Shown here piece after piece: positions 19,393 through 27,734 of a stretch of 64,000 bases of DNA. The stretch's first letter is position 1. Each line of letters starts with the position of its first letter. The DNA lies in assembly GCF_011030405.1 (NCBI RefSeq), contig NZ_JAAJTJ010000005.1, positions 1-64,000 on the forward strand. Direction: 5' to 3'. Below the pieces are notes generated by a model that had not been told where the DNA came from, did not search any database, and saw only the letters and a list, made by a program, of their open reading frames with translations. This DNA is from Parapedobacter sp. SGR-10. Its GTDB lineage: Bacteria; Bacteroidota; Bacteroidia; Sphingobacteriales; Sphingobacteriaceae. The position numbers were made by a program, and so were the translations under genes.

Positions 19393-20607
19393 TTAGAATA
19401 GAGAGAGTTGGGATGATCTGGGAGAAGCCAATGGTCTTTTGGCTTTTCCCATGACTGTTCTGCCGCCATACTTCCAAGAATCTGTCCGTTCCTGTCCGAT
19501 GACCTGTTGCACATCAAAGTTGGGCGTAAAATGTTCTTCTGTCTTTATGACCAGTTGGTGTAGTTTATTGATCGTTTTTAATTTGTCTGCATGACCGAGT
19601 TTGGAACGTTCTACGCCTTTCTGTAAAATCTGTATACTTTCATCATAAACTTTGATGGGTACCGGAAAAGGATGTCCATCTTTGCCTCCATGGGCAAATG
19701 AAAAACGGGCAGGATCGCTAAAACGTGAAGGTGCGCCGTGTATGACCTCACTGACAAGTGCTAGTGATTGCATGGTTCGTGGCCCTACACCTTTCAATAA
19801 CAGCAAATCCTCAAAATGATCCAACTGCAATTCGCGCGTCACATAAAGTAAGGATCCGAGGCGTTTGAGGTCTACATCCGTCGAACGGACATCATGATGC
19901 CCCGGCATCATGAGCCGACGAAAATCCTGCAAAATCTTAGTGGAGTCTTCTTGCGAAATCTGTAGGATACCGTTTCTGTTTGCAGCTGCTCCCGAAGCAG
20001 TCAGGTTTAATATCCTACCCTGCGAAATACCATTGATACCGGTGTGCGGCTCTTCGACAAAAGATTGGATGTTTTCCGAAAGCCAATGGTATCGCCTAGC
20101 TGTACCATCTTGTTCGTGCATACCCTGTTGGACGACAGCCCAGCTTCCATTGTCTGTCAGGATGAAATTGTGCAAGTACAGTTGATAACCATCTTGAATG
20201 GCTGTATTGTCTACCTTGGCCGAGAGTTTGCTGGCATGAACGAGTTTATGGCCATCCAGACCTGTCTGATCTGCTATACGGATCAGCTCTGCGGGTGTTT
20301 CCCTGGAGAATTGTCCTTTGCCACCGCAGATATAGATGCCCAATGAGGTTGCTTGGGGATTGATCGCTCGCTTGAGTGCACCCATGACCGAAGTCGTGAT
20401 GCCGGACGAATGCCAGTCCATGCCCATGACTGCCCCAAAGCTTTGAAACCAAAATGGATCGGCCAATCGTCTTAAAACTTCTTCTTTGCCATAATCGATC
20501 AGGATGGCTTCGATGATGGATAAACCTAAGGATGACATCCTTTCATAAAGCCAAGGAGGTACTTTTCCGTAGTGGAGCGGTAGGTCTGTTGTTCCGGATC
20601 TCTTCAT
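19393..20607 (-). CDS. DUF763 domain-containing protein
   Basis: Protein of 404 residues matching DUF763 along its length: the start MKRSGTTDLPLHYGKVPPWL, then LADPFWFQSFGAVMGMDWHSSG and MGALKRAINP, LGIYICGGKG, and DGHKLVHASKLSAKVDN. A helix-hairpin-helix-like segment (LEDLLLLKGVGPRTMQSLALVSEVIHG appears with HFED before it) follows in the second half, which suggests contact with nucleic acid. DUF763 is found in bacteria and archaea and has no established activity that I can name with confidence. Single gene on the minus strand, convergent with the preceding small exported protein. Confidence 0.92.
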   Translation of the reverse strand: MKRSGTTDLPLHYGKVPPWLYERMSSLGLSIIEAILIDYGKEEVLRRLADPFWFQSFGAVMGMDWHSSGITTSVMGALKRAINPQATSLGIYICGGKGQFSRETPAELIRIADQTGLDGHKLVHASKLSAKVDNTAIQDGYQLYLHNFILTDNGSWAVVQQGMHEQDGTARRYHWLSENIQSFVEEPHTGINGISQGRILNLTASGAAANRNGILQISQEDSTKILQDFRRLMMPGHHDVRSTDVDLKRLGSLLYVTRELQLDHFEDLLLLKGVGPRTMQSLALVSEVIHGAPSRFSDPARFSFAHGGKDGHPFPVPIKVYDESIQILQKGVERSKLGHADKLKTINKLHQLVIKTEEHFTPNFDVQQVIGQERTDSWKYGGRTVMGKAKRPLASPRSSQLSLF

Positions 20608-20627
20608 TTTCGCTAAAATTATTAGTG

Positions 20628-20635
20628 CAAATGTA
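20628..20635 (-). promoter_or_regulatory. -7 box upstream of the DUF763 gene
   Basis: On the minus strand this reads TACATTTG, an exact TAnnTTTG match 20 bases before ATG 20607. A TTTA lies 19 bases further upstream in the -33 position. Confidence 0.5.
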
Positions 20636-20705
20636 GTGAAAAAGATCAGATAAACCGGTGTTCTATGATTTCTTTGGTTCCAAGTTTGGAACTAAAAAAA
20701 TCAGC

Positions 20706-21539
20706 CTATACCTCACTCAATTTGAAGATATCTTTTACCCGAATACCTTTTTCGGTACGTTGGAGCGTACAGCATTCGTTCACGGGATCGTGCTCAAACA
20801 TCAGTATATACTCTTTGTCCACGATCTCTTCCCAGTAGGATTGCCTTTCGTCCATGGTGACCAAAGGGCGTACATCGTAGCCCATGACATAGGGGATAGG
20901 AATGTGCCCGACTGAAGGCAACAGATCGGCCATATAGAGGATGGTTTTGTCTTTGTACCGTATCTGCGGGAGCATCATGGCTTCGGTATGCCCATAGGCA
21001 TAGCGAATGGCGATGTTGTCGGCATAGTTTTGCCCTTCTTCGAGGAAGTTCAGTTGTCCGCTTTCCTGTATAGGGAGGATGTTTTCTTTGAGAAAAGAGG
21101 CCTTTTCGCGGGGATTGGGAGCTGTGGCCCAATTCCAATGTTTCTCGTTGGACCAAAATCTTGCGTTTTTAAAAGCAGGGATTAGTTTTTCACCTTCCCG
21201 TTTGATGGCACCGCCGCAATGGTCAAAATGCAGATGGGTCAAAAACACGTCCGTGATATCGTCCCGATGGAAACCGTATTTTGCCAGAGATTTGTCTAGT
21301 GTATCATCTCCGTGTAGATAATAGTGGCTGAAAAATTTATCATCCTGCTTGTCGCCTATGGCTGTGTCTACCAAGGTCAGTCTTTTGCCGTCTTCGATCA
21401 GCAGTAACCGGTTGGTCCAGGTACAGAGGTTGTTGGCATCGGCTGGGTTGGTGCGTTGCCACAGGGATTTGGGCACCACGCCAAACATTGCTCCGCCATC
21501 GAGCTTGAAATATCCGGTGTCTATGGTATATAATTTCAT
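20706..21539 (-). CDS. MBL-fold metallo-hydrolase
   Basis: Metallo-beta-lactamase-fold hydrolase of 277 residues with the zinc motif HLHFDHCGG, the later His in AYGHTEAM, and the Asp in MADLLPSVGHIP. The N-terminus MKLYTIDTGYFKLDGGAMFGVVP and the segment TNRLLLIEDGKRLTLVDTAIGDKQ match bacterial members related to quorum-quenching lactonases and general MBL hydrolases. No signal peptide, so it is cytoplasmic. The substrate cannot be inferred. Single gene, divergent from the methyltransferase. Confidence 0.93.
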   Translation of the reverse strand: MKLYTIDTGYFKLDGGAMFGVVPKSLWQRTNPADANNLCTWTNRLLLIEDGKRLTLVDTAIGDKQDDKFFSHYYLHGDDTLDKSLAKYGFHRDDITDVFLTHLHFDHCGGAIKREGEKLIPAFKNARFWSNEKHWNWATAPNPREKASFLKENILPIQESGQLNFLEEGQNYADNIAIRYAYGHTEAMMLPQIRYKDKTILYMADLLPSVGHIPIPYVMGYDVRPLVTMDERQSYWEEIVDKEYILMFEHDPVNECCTLQRTEKGIRVKDIFKLSEV

Positions 21540-21558
21540 GGAAGTTTGTTTTTTGTTT

Positions 21559-21566
21559 CAAACTTA
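21559..21566 (-). promoter_or_regulatory. -7 box upstream of the MBL-fold hydrolase
   Basis: Minus-strand TAAGTTTG matches TAnnTTTG, 19 bases before ATG 21539; no clear -33 element. Confidence 0.45.
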
Positions 21567-21628
21567 GGAAATAATATTGGAATGAGGGATGTAGATGGTT
21601 TAGGCAATGAGAGTACGATAGATTTAAT

Positions 21629-21636
21629 TATCTTTG
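21629..21636 (+). promoter_or_regulatory. -7 box upstream of the methyltransferase gene
   Basis: TATCTTTG lies 15 bases before the first ATG of the methyltransferase gene. The -33 element is not clear. Confidence 0.45.
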
Positions 21637-21651
21637 GATCAGTTAATCTAG

Positions 21652-22374
21652 ATGATGATGCAGGAGAAATCGACACTAAAGGAAATTGAGGAACGGTTTA
21701 ATAACGATGTCGCACGTTTTTCCAATCTGGAGACAGGGCAGGTGACTACATTGGATGCTTCGTTCAATATGCAATTGATTGCGGAAAGTATTGCCACCAT
21801 TTATCCTAAAGGATCTTCGGTACTGGATATCGGTTGTGGAGCAGGCAATTACGATGTCAAATTGTTGGAGTATGTCAAGCCGCTGGATATTACACTGGTC
21901 GATCTGAGCAGACCGATGTTGGACAAGGCAAAGGAGCGGGTAGAAGCTGTCAATAGTGGAGGTAATACCCGTATTTTTCAAGGTGATTTCCGTCGTGTAG
22001 ACTTTCCCGAACAGTCTTTTGATGTGATCATCGCCACAGCGGTACTGCACCATTTGCGGGATAATGACGATTGGCGGACGGCTTTTGCGAAACTTTACAG
22101 CCTGCTGAAACCGGGTGGAAGTATTTGGATCTTTGACCTGATCGAACAGGATACGGCCGCTTTGCAGGATTTAATCTATACTAAGCGGTATGGCCAGTAT
22201 CTGACATCCTTAAAAGACGAAGCTTACCGGGATCATGTGTTTGCCTATATAGAAAAGGAAGATTCGCCACGAAGTCTGATGTATCAGTTAGATTTATTGA
22301 AAAAGACAGGATTCCAACATGTGGACGTCTTGCATAAGAATTTGTGTTTTGCCAGTTTTGTAGGGTTCAAGTAA
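21652..22374 (+). CDS. Class I SAM-dependent methyltransferase
   Basis: Cytoplasmic methyltransferase of 240 residues. Motif I is VLDIGCGAGNYD, the acidic end of strand 2 is TLVDLSRPMLDKA, and motif IV is FDVIIATAVLHHLRDNDDW, followed by LLKPGGSIWIFDL. This is the Methyltransf_25/11 type, which acts on small molecules or lipids; the acceptor is not evident. Three ATG codons in a row begin the frame (21652, 21655, 21658), so the exact start is open by two residues. It stands alone between two minus-strand genes and a repeat-rich gap. Confidence 0.92.
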   Translation: MMMQEKSTLKEIEERFNNDVARFSNLETGQVTTLDASFNMQLIAESIATIYPKGSSVLDIGCGAGNYDVKLLEYVKPLDITLVDLSRPMLDKAKERVEAVNSGGNTRIFQGDFRRVDFPEQSFDVIIATAVLHHLRDNDDWRTAFAKLYSLLKPGGSIWIFDLIEQDTAALQDLIYTKRYGQYLTSLKDEAYRDHVFAYIEKEDSPRSLMYQLDLLKKTGFQHVDVLHKNLCFASFVGFK

Positions 22375-22504
22375 GGTTTTATTACGGAGGGCGAGACCGA
22401 GCGTTATTTTTTCGCCTGGCGCAAGCCTGTCTGTCCGGTAGCATCTTTTAATATTATTGTTACTTGCACTCTACTTGTTTTCATGATGCCGTTGTTAATC
22501 ACTG

Positions 22505-22625
22505 TCCCCCTCTCCGAGGGGGTAGGGGGAGGATTTATATACAAGACGTTATTTATCAATTGTTTTTGTAGCTTTTTCCTCCCCCTGCCCAACGCTATTC
22601 CCTTCGCGCCCCCCTCCAAAGGGGG
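22505..22625. repeat. G/C-rich inverted-repeat element in the gap before xerC
   Basis: The 457-base gap 22375-22831 holds no credible gene. Within it a run of C and G tracts forms nested inverted repeats: CCCCCTCTCCGAGGGGG at 22505-22521 is itself a hairpin, and AGGGGGAGGA (22524-22533) pairs with TCCTCCCCCT (22577-22586); another CCCCTCC/GGGGG hairpin closes at 22625. It looks like one of the dispersed intergenic palindromes of Bacteroidota genomes. Confidence 0.6.
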
Positions 22626-22831
22626 ATATGTATACGTGCTACCTATATAGCTTACTAATATTTGTGTGCCTGCCTGCGGTAGACAGATACACCTTAGCTG
22701 CCCATTTATGTCACAAGAATCACTTCGTTTATCCTTACGCCAGCTATTTCACAAACTTTAACAATCTTTTACGGCAAACTATTATAGAATTCCATATTTA
22801 TGTCCTAACTTAAAGGAGAATTTAAGCAAGG

Positions 22832-23713
22832 ATGTACAAAAGCCGGTTTATGACATATCTGACGCACGAAAAGCGTTGTTCTCTACATACTATTACGGCG
22901 TATGAGATGGAGATAAACCGTTTTATCGCGTTTGTAGAACGGGAATCGGTGCCTTTTGAAGAGATTGATCATAAATTGGTTCGCTACTACCTTGCTACAA
23001 TGAAAGAAGAGGGTAAGGAAGCCGTCACTATCAATCGTGCTATTTCTGCATTGCGGTCCTATTATAAATTTCTGCTTCGTGAAAACCTGGTGAAAAGTGA
23101 TCCTATGCGCTTAGTACAGGTCTTGAAGACACCGAAAAAACTGCCTACAGTTGTGGAAAAAGATAAGTTGAACCACCTGTTGGAATCATGGGAAAAAACG
23201 GACGATGATTTCGAAAACTATCGGGATTTTATTGTTATGGAACTGCTGTTCGGTACAGGTATACGTCTTTCGGAATTGCTGAAAATAAAAGAGTATGACA
23301 TTGATTTTTTTAATAAAAAAATCCGTATATTCGGAAAGAGGAGCAAGGAGAGATTTGTTCCGATGCACACAACCTTAATCGATGAACTAAAAAAATATAT
23401 AACACAGAAAAAACAGAAAAATTTAGCAAACATTTCCGACTGTTTGGTCGTTACTAAAGAAGGAAAGCAAGCATATCCCAAGTTGATCTATAGGATAGTC
23501 CAAAAGTATCTGTCGATGATAACATCACAGAAGAAGCGAAGCCCACATGTTTTAAGGCACAGTTTTGCGACTAGCCTCTTGGACAACGGAGCGGATCTGA
23601 ATGCGATCAAAGAACTATTGGGCCACGCTGGATTGGCCTCGACCCAAGTGTACACGCACAACTCAGCAGAACGTTTAAAATCAATTTACAAACAAGCTCA
23701 TCCAAAAGCTTAA
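22832..23713 (+). CDS. xerC: Tyrosine recombinase XerC-like
   Basis: Site-specific tyrosine recombinase of 293 residues. The N-terminal SAM-like core-binding domain (about 1-85, FMTYLTHEKRCSLHTITAYEME) is followed by the catalytic domain with Arg in GTGIRLSELL, Lys in RSKERFVPMH, the H-x-x-R box in PHVLRHSFATSLL, and the second His and nucleophile Tyr in LGHAGLASTQVYTH. Length, lack of integrase extensions and the linked hpf gene agree with the chromosomal XerC-type recombinase that resolves chromosome dimers at dif; this is a housekeeping gene and no phage genes surround it. hpf starts 14 bases after its stop. Confidence 0.92.
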   Translation: MYKSRFMTYLTHEKRCSLHTITAYEMEINRFIAFVERESVPFEEIDHKLVRYYLATMKEEGKEAVTINRAISALRSYYKFLLRENLVKSDPMRLVQVLKTPKKLPTVVEKDKLNHLLESWEKTDDDFENYRDFIVMELLFGTGIRLSELLKIKEYDIDFFNKKIRIFGKRSKERFVPMHTTLIDELKKYITQKKQKNLANISDCLVVTKEGKQAYPKLIYRIVQKYLSMITSQKKRSPHVLRHSFATSLLDNGADLNAIKELLGHAGLASTQVYTHNSAERLKSIYKQAHPKA

Positions 23714-23716
23714 AAA

Positions 23717-23722
23717 AGGAGG
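23717..23722 (+). promoter_or_regulatory. Shine-Dalgarno of hpf
   Basis: AGGAGG lies four bases before ATG 23727. It is a perfect match to the anti-Shine-Dalgarno in a phylum that rarely uses one. Confidence 0.6.
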
Positions 23723-23726
23723 AAAA

Positions 23727-24071
23727 ATGAACATTACCGTGCAATCCATTAAATTCGATGCAGATCAGAAACTGATAGACTTCATTAAGCGCAAATCCAG
23801 CAAATTGGAGCAATATCTGGATAATATCATCGAAGGAGTGTGTTATTTGAGATTGGAAAACGTGGAAGACGAGGCAAACAAAGTGGTGGAATTGAAGTTA
23901 AATATTCCGGGCAACCAGCTTTTTGCCAAAGCGCAGGCCAAAACCTTTGAAGAAGCCACAGATATTGCCGTAGAATCATTGAGAAGACAGATCAACAAAC
24001 ATAAAACCAAAAACAGAACGAATGTCAGCAACCACAAAGAGTTGTTGACAGAAGAGGAAAGCGAGTTTTAA
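23727..24071 (+). CDS. hpf: Ribosome hibernation-promoting factor (short HPF/RaiA)
   Basis: Short ribosome-associated inhibitor of 114 residues, which binds idle 30S subunits and promotes hibernation. The family pattern is clear: MNITVQSIKFDADQKLIDFI at the start, KLEQYLDNIIEGVCYLRLE, VELKLNIPGNQLFAKAQAKTFEEA and IAVESLRRQINKHKTK. The long-form C-terminal dimerisation domain is absent. It forms an operon with xerC, an arrangement often seen in Bacteroidota; the tRNA/tuf genes that usually come next are missing here. Confidence 0.95.
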   Translation: MNITVQSIKFDADQKLIDFIKRKSSKLEQYLDNIIEGVCYLRLENVEDEANKVVELKLNIPGNQLFAKAQAKTFEEATDIAVESLRRQINKHKTKNRTNVSNHKELLTEEESEF

Positions 24072-24112
24072 AGCTCTTCACTTTCATAACTGATAAAATA
24101 TTTAAAAAAATG

Positions 24113-24140
24113 AAGCGACTAGTAAAATAGTCGCTTTTTT
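24113..24140 (+). terminator. Rho-independent terminator after hpf
   Basis: AAGCGACT and AGTCGCTT form an eight-pair stem with an eight-base loop, followed by a run of T. Confidence 0.85.
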
Positions 24141-24222
24141 ATTTGGATTAATTCTTAACAAAAGTTATTTTTGCTCGGCTTTATTATAAAAAGTAGGAAC
24201 AATAAGTAGTTGATTTGGAAAG

Positions 24223-24588
24223 ATGGTTTGTCCGTTAGCACACGTAGAGGAAGTATTCAAGACCGATTTTGGAGCAGTGTATCAGTGCAGTAGAAAGAAT
24301 TGCTATTGGTTGGAATTCCAACATACAACGACGGCATTCAAGGTCAGTGATTTTATCCATTTCAAGAAAAGGATCGACGCTATCGATATCGAGAAGATGC
24401 TGTGCGATTCGTCCCGCTCTTCGGACTTTGAGATCGTCATGCCTTTTCGGACAGAGCGTTGTTTCCTATTGACCGTAGAGGATATTCTCAATCTGCGTGA
24501 GCTCTTGTCCGGAGCAAAGTTCGTTCTGGAATTGAAAGGTGAAGTAAAAGCTATCCTACAGCGGGGGGCTGTCTTTGCTGCTTTCTGA
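24223..24588 (+). CDS. Conserved hypothetical protein with N-terminal cysteines
   Basis: Cytoplasmic protein of 121 residues; I recall similar Sphingobacteriales proteins of about this size (possibly DUF6686) but cannot assign a function. The N-terminus carries Cys3 and a Cys-x5-Cys pair (YQCSRKNCYWLEFQ), which could bind a metal; the remainder is mixed alpha/beta (SDFIHFKKRIDAI, SRSSDFEIVMPF, LTVEDILNLRELL). ATG 24223 is the first start in frame. It is flanked by the hpf terminator and the ferritin promoter and is probably monocistronic. Confidence 0.72.
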   Translation: MVCPLAHVEEVFKTDFGAVYQCSRKNCYWLEFQHTTTAFKVSDFIHFKKRIDAIDIEKMLCDSSRSSDFEIVMPFRTERCFLLTVEDILNLRELLSGAKFVLELKGEVKAILQRGAVFAAF

Positions 24589-24739
24589 TTTTGATTGAGC
24601 CAAGCCCAAAGTTATTTATATTCCTGTCTTCATCTTCTGTCTGAAATTATACTGATTCCAAATAAGTTAGCTGTTTAGGTGGCTAATTTAGACTGAATTC
24701 GTATTGTACTTTTCTTCGTTATATCCCTTTCATTGGCTT

Positions 24740-24747
24740 TATCTTTG
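24740..24747 (+). promoter_or_regulatory. -7 box upstream of ferritin
   Basis: TATCTTTG is an exact TAnnTTTG match, 63 bases before ATG 24811, which would leave a 5' leader of about 55-60 bases. Only a weak -33 element (TTCG) lies 20 bases upstream. Confidence 0.5.
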
Positions 24748-24810
24748 TATCAAACAATAATGGGAAATTATTGTTGTGTTTAAAAACAAGACAAATAAAA
24801 AACGATTGAT

Positions 24811-25338
24811 ATGAAAGATCTATTGAAATTAAAATCATCCTTGTCCGAAGAGATAGAAAATATATTGAATGCTCAAATCAAAGTCGAGGCACATTCCTCA
24901 TCGCTATACCTGGCCATGTCCGCTTGGTGCGATGATCAAGGATTGGACAATGCGGCAAATTTTTTCGCTAAGCAGTCTGACGAAGAGCGGGAGCATATGC
25001 TGAAAATTTTCCATTACATCAGCAATAGAGGTGGACGTGCCATTTCTCCGGAAATAACAAATATTCCGGTGGATTTCGAATCGTTCAGAGGTGTTTTCGA
25101 GCAGACTTTGGAGCAGGAGATGTTCGTGACTGAGCAGTTCAACAATATTGCGGACAAATGTATGAAGGTAAAGGATTTTGTGACATTCAACTTCTTACAA
25201 TGGTTCCTGGAAGAACAGGTAGAAGAAGAATATGTGGCCAGAAGGATACTTGAGTTATTTGATGTGATCGGTGAAGAAGGTACTGGAAAATGGGAGATTG
25301 ACAGACATTTGGTCAAAGTAACTTTTGACGGAGAATAG
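24811..25338 (+). CDS. ftn: Bacterial non-haem ferritin
   Basis: Four-helix iron-storage protein of 175 residues. Ferroxidase ligands are in place: Glu in LNAQIKVEAHSSSLYLAMSA, the E-x-x-H motif in DEEREHMLKIFHY, Glu in EQTLEQEMFVTEQFN, and the Gln/Glu block FLQWFLEEQVEEEYVARRIL. There is no haem-binding Met or DNA-binding N-terminal tail, so it is a ferritin rather than bacterioferritin or Dps. It forms oxidised iron cores in the cytoplasm and is monocistronic. Confidence 0.96.
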   Translation: MKDLLKLKSSLSEEIENILNAQIKVEAHSSSLYLAMSAWCDDQGLDNAANFFAKQSDEEREHMLKIFHYISNRGGRAISPEITNIPVDFESFRGVFEQTLEQEMFVTEQFNNIADKCMKVKDFVTFNFLQWFLEEQVEEEYVARRILELFDVIGEEGTGKWEIDRHLVKVTFDGE

Positions 25339-25391
25339 TCATTGATGTGACACATTGCCCCCTAGGGGATTGCTGTTAAGACAATTTAGCG

Positions 25392-25425
25392 ATAAGCGCC
25401 TAGTATACTCATACAGGCGCTTATT
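25392..25425 (+). terminator. Stem-loop after ferritin
   Basis: ATAAGCGCCT (25392-25401) pairs perfectly with AGGCGCTTAT (25415-25424). The T tract is weak, but position fits transcription termination. Confidence 0.6.
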
Positions 25426-25452
25426 ACGTTGATATAGAACCGACCCACAATC

Positions 25453-25902
25453 ATGGATAAAGAATTAATATTGGAATATTGCAGGGATCTTGTCAACAAA
25501 CGGATACAAGAGATTCAAACTGCTATCGGAGACGCTACATCTGCTTTGCAGGAAGAAACCAAAAGCAGTGCAGGCGATAAGTACGAAACGAGCCGCGAAA
25601 TGATTCAGCAAGACTTGAACCGATACCAACAACAATTGGCGATCGCAGGGCAAGATATGAATACGTTGGATAAACTAACCTCATCCAAACAGAAAAGCCA
25701 TGCTGTGAGCTTAGGTAGTTTGGTGCAAACCGACTCAGGGTATTATTTTATGGCAATCAGTATCGGTCATGTAAAAATAGATGAAGAGGAGGTTTTTTGC
25801 GTTTCTCCACAATCTCCTATTGGCAAGCTATTGGTTGGCCTATCATTAGGCGATACATTCAGTTTCAACGGCAAAACGCATAATGTGGTAAATATAGGAT
25901 AG
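25453..25902 (+). CDS. GreA/GreB-like C-terminal domain protein
   Basis: Protein of 149 residues with a helical N-terminal half that could form a coiled coil (EYCRDLVNKRIQEIQTAI, SAGDKYETSREMIQQDLNRYQQQL) and a C-terminal FKBP-like domain of the Gre-factor type (VSLGSLVQTDSGYYFMAISIG, VFCVSPQSPIGKLLVGLSLGDTF). Databases often name this Bacteroidota family '3-oxoacyl-ACP synthase', which its sequence does not support. The Gre coiled-coil tip acids cannot be judged, so a role at RNA polymerase is inferred only. It ends on a hairpin shared with the convergent gene. Confidence 0.8.
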   Translation: MDKELILEYCRDLVNKRIQEIQTAIGDATSALQEETKSSAGDKYETSREMIQQDLNRYQQQLAIAGQDMNTLDKLTSSKQKSHAVSLGSLVQTDSGYYFMAISIGHVKIDEEEVFCVSPQSPIGKLLVGLSLGDTFSFNGKTHNVVNIG

Positions 25903-25940
25903 ATTTGGTCTTTCGCTTTATCATCGAAAGACCAAAATCT
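25901..25940. terminator. Bidirectional terminator between convergent genes
   Basis: AGATTTGGTCTTTCG and CGAAAGACCAAAATCT form a near-perfect stem whose ends overlap the stop codons of the GreA-like gene and the opposing YCF48-like gene, so it can serve both strands. Confidence 0.85.
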
Positions 25941-26946
25941 ACAAAACTATTTTGTATACTTTTCCTTCTGATCCGGCAGCATAGATACTTTTTCCATCCT
26001 TAGTCTTGGCCAGGGTATTGAAGCTCAGATAAGAGATGTTTTTCCAGTTCATGCCACCGTCTTGCGAAAAATCCGTCCCCGATGTTCCCGTAGCGAGCAC
26101 ACGATCTTTGGTTAGGAACACTACATCCGATCGATAACCGTGCACACCCGTTTGAGGCTTGATCCAAGATAGACCACCGTCACGAGTGATCAGTACATTA
26201 TTGGGGCTTTCCTTATCATCCATATAGTTGCCGCCGACCGCTATTCCATAGTTCTTGTCCCAAAAATCTATGGCAAATACCCCCGTCGATGCCTGCCCTG
26301 ACCATATTGGGCAATCGTACTTGTCTACACGCAAAGCTTTGGGGTTGTAGGCGAATATGCTCGAATATTTGCCCCCTGTGCCGATGTACAAGATATCTTT
26401 GAGCAGTTGAATGGAAGACCCGGAAGCAGCAAATGCAATTTCGCTTTGATCGGCAAAAAGTACCATATCCTGGCTGATGTCTTGCCATGTCTTGCCTTTG
26501 TCGGTCGTCGTGAAAAGTTGGAACAGTCCGTCTATGGGATCTCCCAATGCATATCCTTTCTTACCCTCAAAAGCAATCGCATTGAGGAAAATAGCAGGTC
26601 TGTCATCACGAAAGACTTCCTTCCACGTACGTCCGGCATCTGTCGTCCTTAGAATGACTGTGGGTGTACCTGAGCTCATGACTACGGCTTCCTTGGCCGA
26701 AAAAACCTCGATATCCCTAAAGTCAAAAGTTTCGTACCCTTTGGGATTGACCCAATTCCAATCTTTCCCTTGATTTGTGGAGTAGCCAATCGTTCCGTTG
26801 CTACCACTGACCCAGATGGTTTGTTTACCATGTGTCGCCAATCCCCGAAAACCGGATTTGATACCTTCCACGAGAGGAATAAAAGATTGTGCTCCTGCTT
26901 GGAAAACAGTTACAAGGGCAATGATCAAAAAGAAAAAATATCTCAT
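25939..26946 (-). CDS. Exported YCF48/BNR-repeat beta-propeller protein
   Basis: Protein of 335 residues with a signal peptide ending AGAQ (about 20) and repeated propeller blades that carry the Asp-box-like pattern, such as STNQGKDWNWV, TTDAGRTWKEV, TTDKGKTWQDI, TRDGGLSWIKP and SQDGGMNWKNI. This is the YCF48-related (photosynthesis-system-II-stability-factor-like) family, often annotated as 'oxidoreductase' in Bacteroidota without support. It should sit in the periplasm or outer membrane; the ligand is unknown. yceH starts 12 bases upstream on the same strand, so the two may be cotranscribed. Confidence 0.88.
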   Translation of the reverse strand: MRYFFFLIIALVTVFQAGAQSFIPLVEGIKSGFRGLATHGKQTIWVSGSNGTIGYSTNQGKDWNWVNPKGYETFDFRDIEVFSAKEAVVMSSGTPTVILRTTDAGRTWKEVFRDDRPAIFLNAIAFEGKKGYALGDPIDGLFQLFTTTDKGKTWQDISQDMVLFADQSEIAFAASGSSIQLLKDILYIGTGGKYSSIFAYNPKALRVDKYDCPIWSGQASTGVFAIDFWDKNYGIAVGGNYMDDKESPNNVLITRDGGLSWIKPQTGVHGYRSDVVFLTKDRVLATGTSGTDFSQDGGMNWKNISYLSFNTLAKTKDGKSIYAAGSEGKVYKIVL

Positions 26947-26957
26947 TTGTGTTGGTT

Positions 26958-27614
26958 TTAGGTGAGCTCCGCCAATAGCCTGTCAAACTCTTCCCGTAAT
27001 GTTGCCAACTGCTCTTCAAGCGTGGCCACACGTTCTTCCAAAGCCTGAATTTGATTAGGGTTAGCTGTTGTTGAAGGATAGGAGGTTTCGTATTCTTCTT
27101 CGTTGAATTCTCCAAAAAGATGTATATAACGGGCTTCTTTCTGGCCCGGACGTTTGGGCAGGAGTTTGACATATGCCGGCTCGTCCTCCGACAGTTTGTT
27201 CAACAGCTCCTGTACCTCGTCTAGTGTTTCGAACTCGTATAGCCTACCGGAATTGGAATTGATCTCTCCGGCGGTCAGTGGACCGCGCAAGAAGAGCAGG
27301 CAAAGTGCCGCCAGTTCGGCCGGAACCAAAGGATATTGTATAGCGAGATTGTGTTTGTATTTGGTCACCCGGCTACCACCACCCACTACGGTCGATACCA
27401 AGCCCTTTTTTTTCAACGAATCCAATGTGGATATGATGGTATTCTCATCGTAGGATACCACGGGTTTTCGGGAAGTTTTTTGATTACATGCTGCTTGCAG
27501 GGCATTGATGGTCATAGGATAATATTCTGGTGTTGTCCTTGACTTTTCCAATAAAGAACCTAACACGCGGATTTCTTCGGAGCTGAGTTGGGGTAATGAT
27601 TTTGTTTCTTCCAT
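26958..27614 (-). CDS. yceH: YceH family (DUF480) winged-helix protein
   Basis: Protein of 218 residues that matches YceH/DUF480: EEIRVLGSLLEKSRTTPEYYPMT, NALQAACNQKTSRKPVVSYDE, a second winged-helix segment (LRGPLTAGEINSNSGRLYEFET, VQELLNKLSEDEPAYVKLLPKRPGQKEARYIHLF), and a C-terminal coiled coil (ALEERVATLEEQLATLREEFDRLL) expected to drive oligomerisation. Its cellular role is not firmly known. It is upstream of the propeller gene. Confidence 0.95.
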   Translation of the reverse strand: MEETKSLPQLSSEEIRVLGSLLEKSRTTPEYYPMTINALQAACNQKTSRKPVVSYDENTIISTLDSLKKKGLVSTVVGGGSRVTKYKHNLAIQYPLVPAELAALCLLFLRGPLTAGEINSNSGRLYEFETLDEVQELLNKLSEDEPAYVKLLPKRPGQKEARYIHLFGEFNEEEYETSYPSTTANPNQIQALEERVATLEEQLATLREEFDRLLAELT

Positions 27615-27661
27615 TTAGATTGTTTTATCTTTTGTGTTGATGTTGAAAATACCGTCTTACT

Positions 27662-27692
27662 GTTCGTAGAGTTCCGTAGGGTCTCTACGAAC
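27662..27692. repeat. Short palindromic element
   Basis: GTTCGTAGAG (27662-27671) pairs with CTCTACGAAC (27683-27692) around an 11-base loop. First of three stem-loops in the 419-base gap 27615-28033, which has no gene. Confidence 0.6.
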
Positions 27693-27734
27693 TTTGAAAA
27701 ATGGATAGGAGTCTCAGACTCCATCTTATTATTG

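Noticed and set aside
22628-22813. Small open frame upstream of xerC
   Set aside because: No homology pattern, non-canonical context, and it runs through the palindromic repeat zone.
22832-23713. Integrase of a genomic island
   Set aside because: Length, lack of extra domains and the operon with hpf fit the housekeeping XerC-type gene; no attachment sites or phage genes are near.
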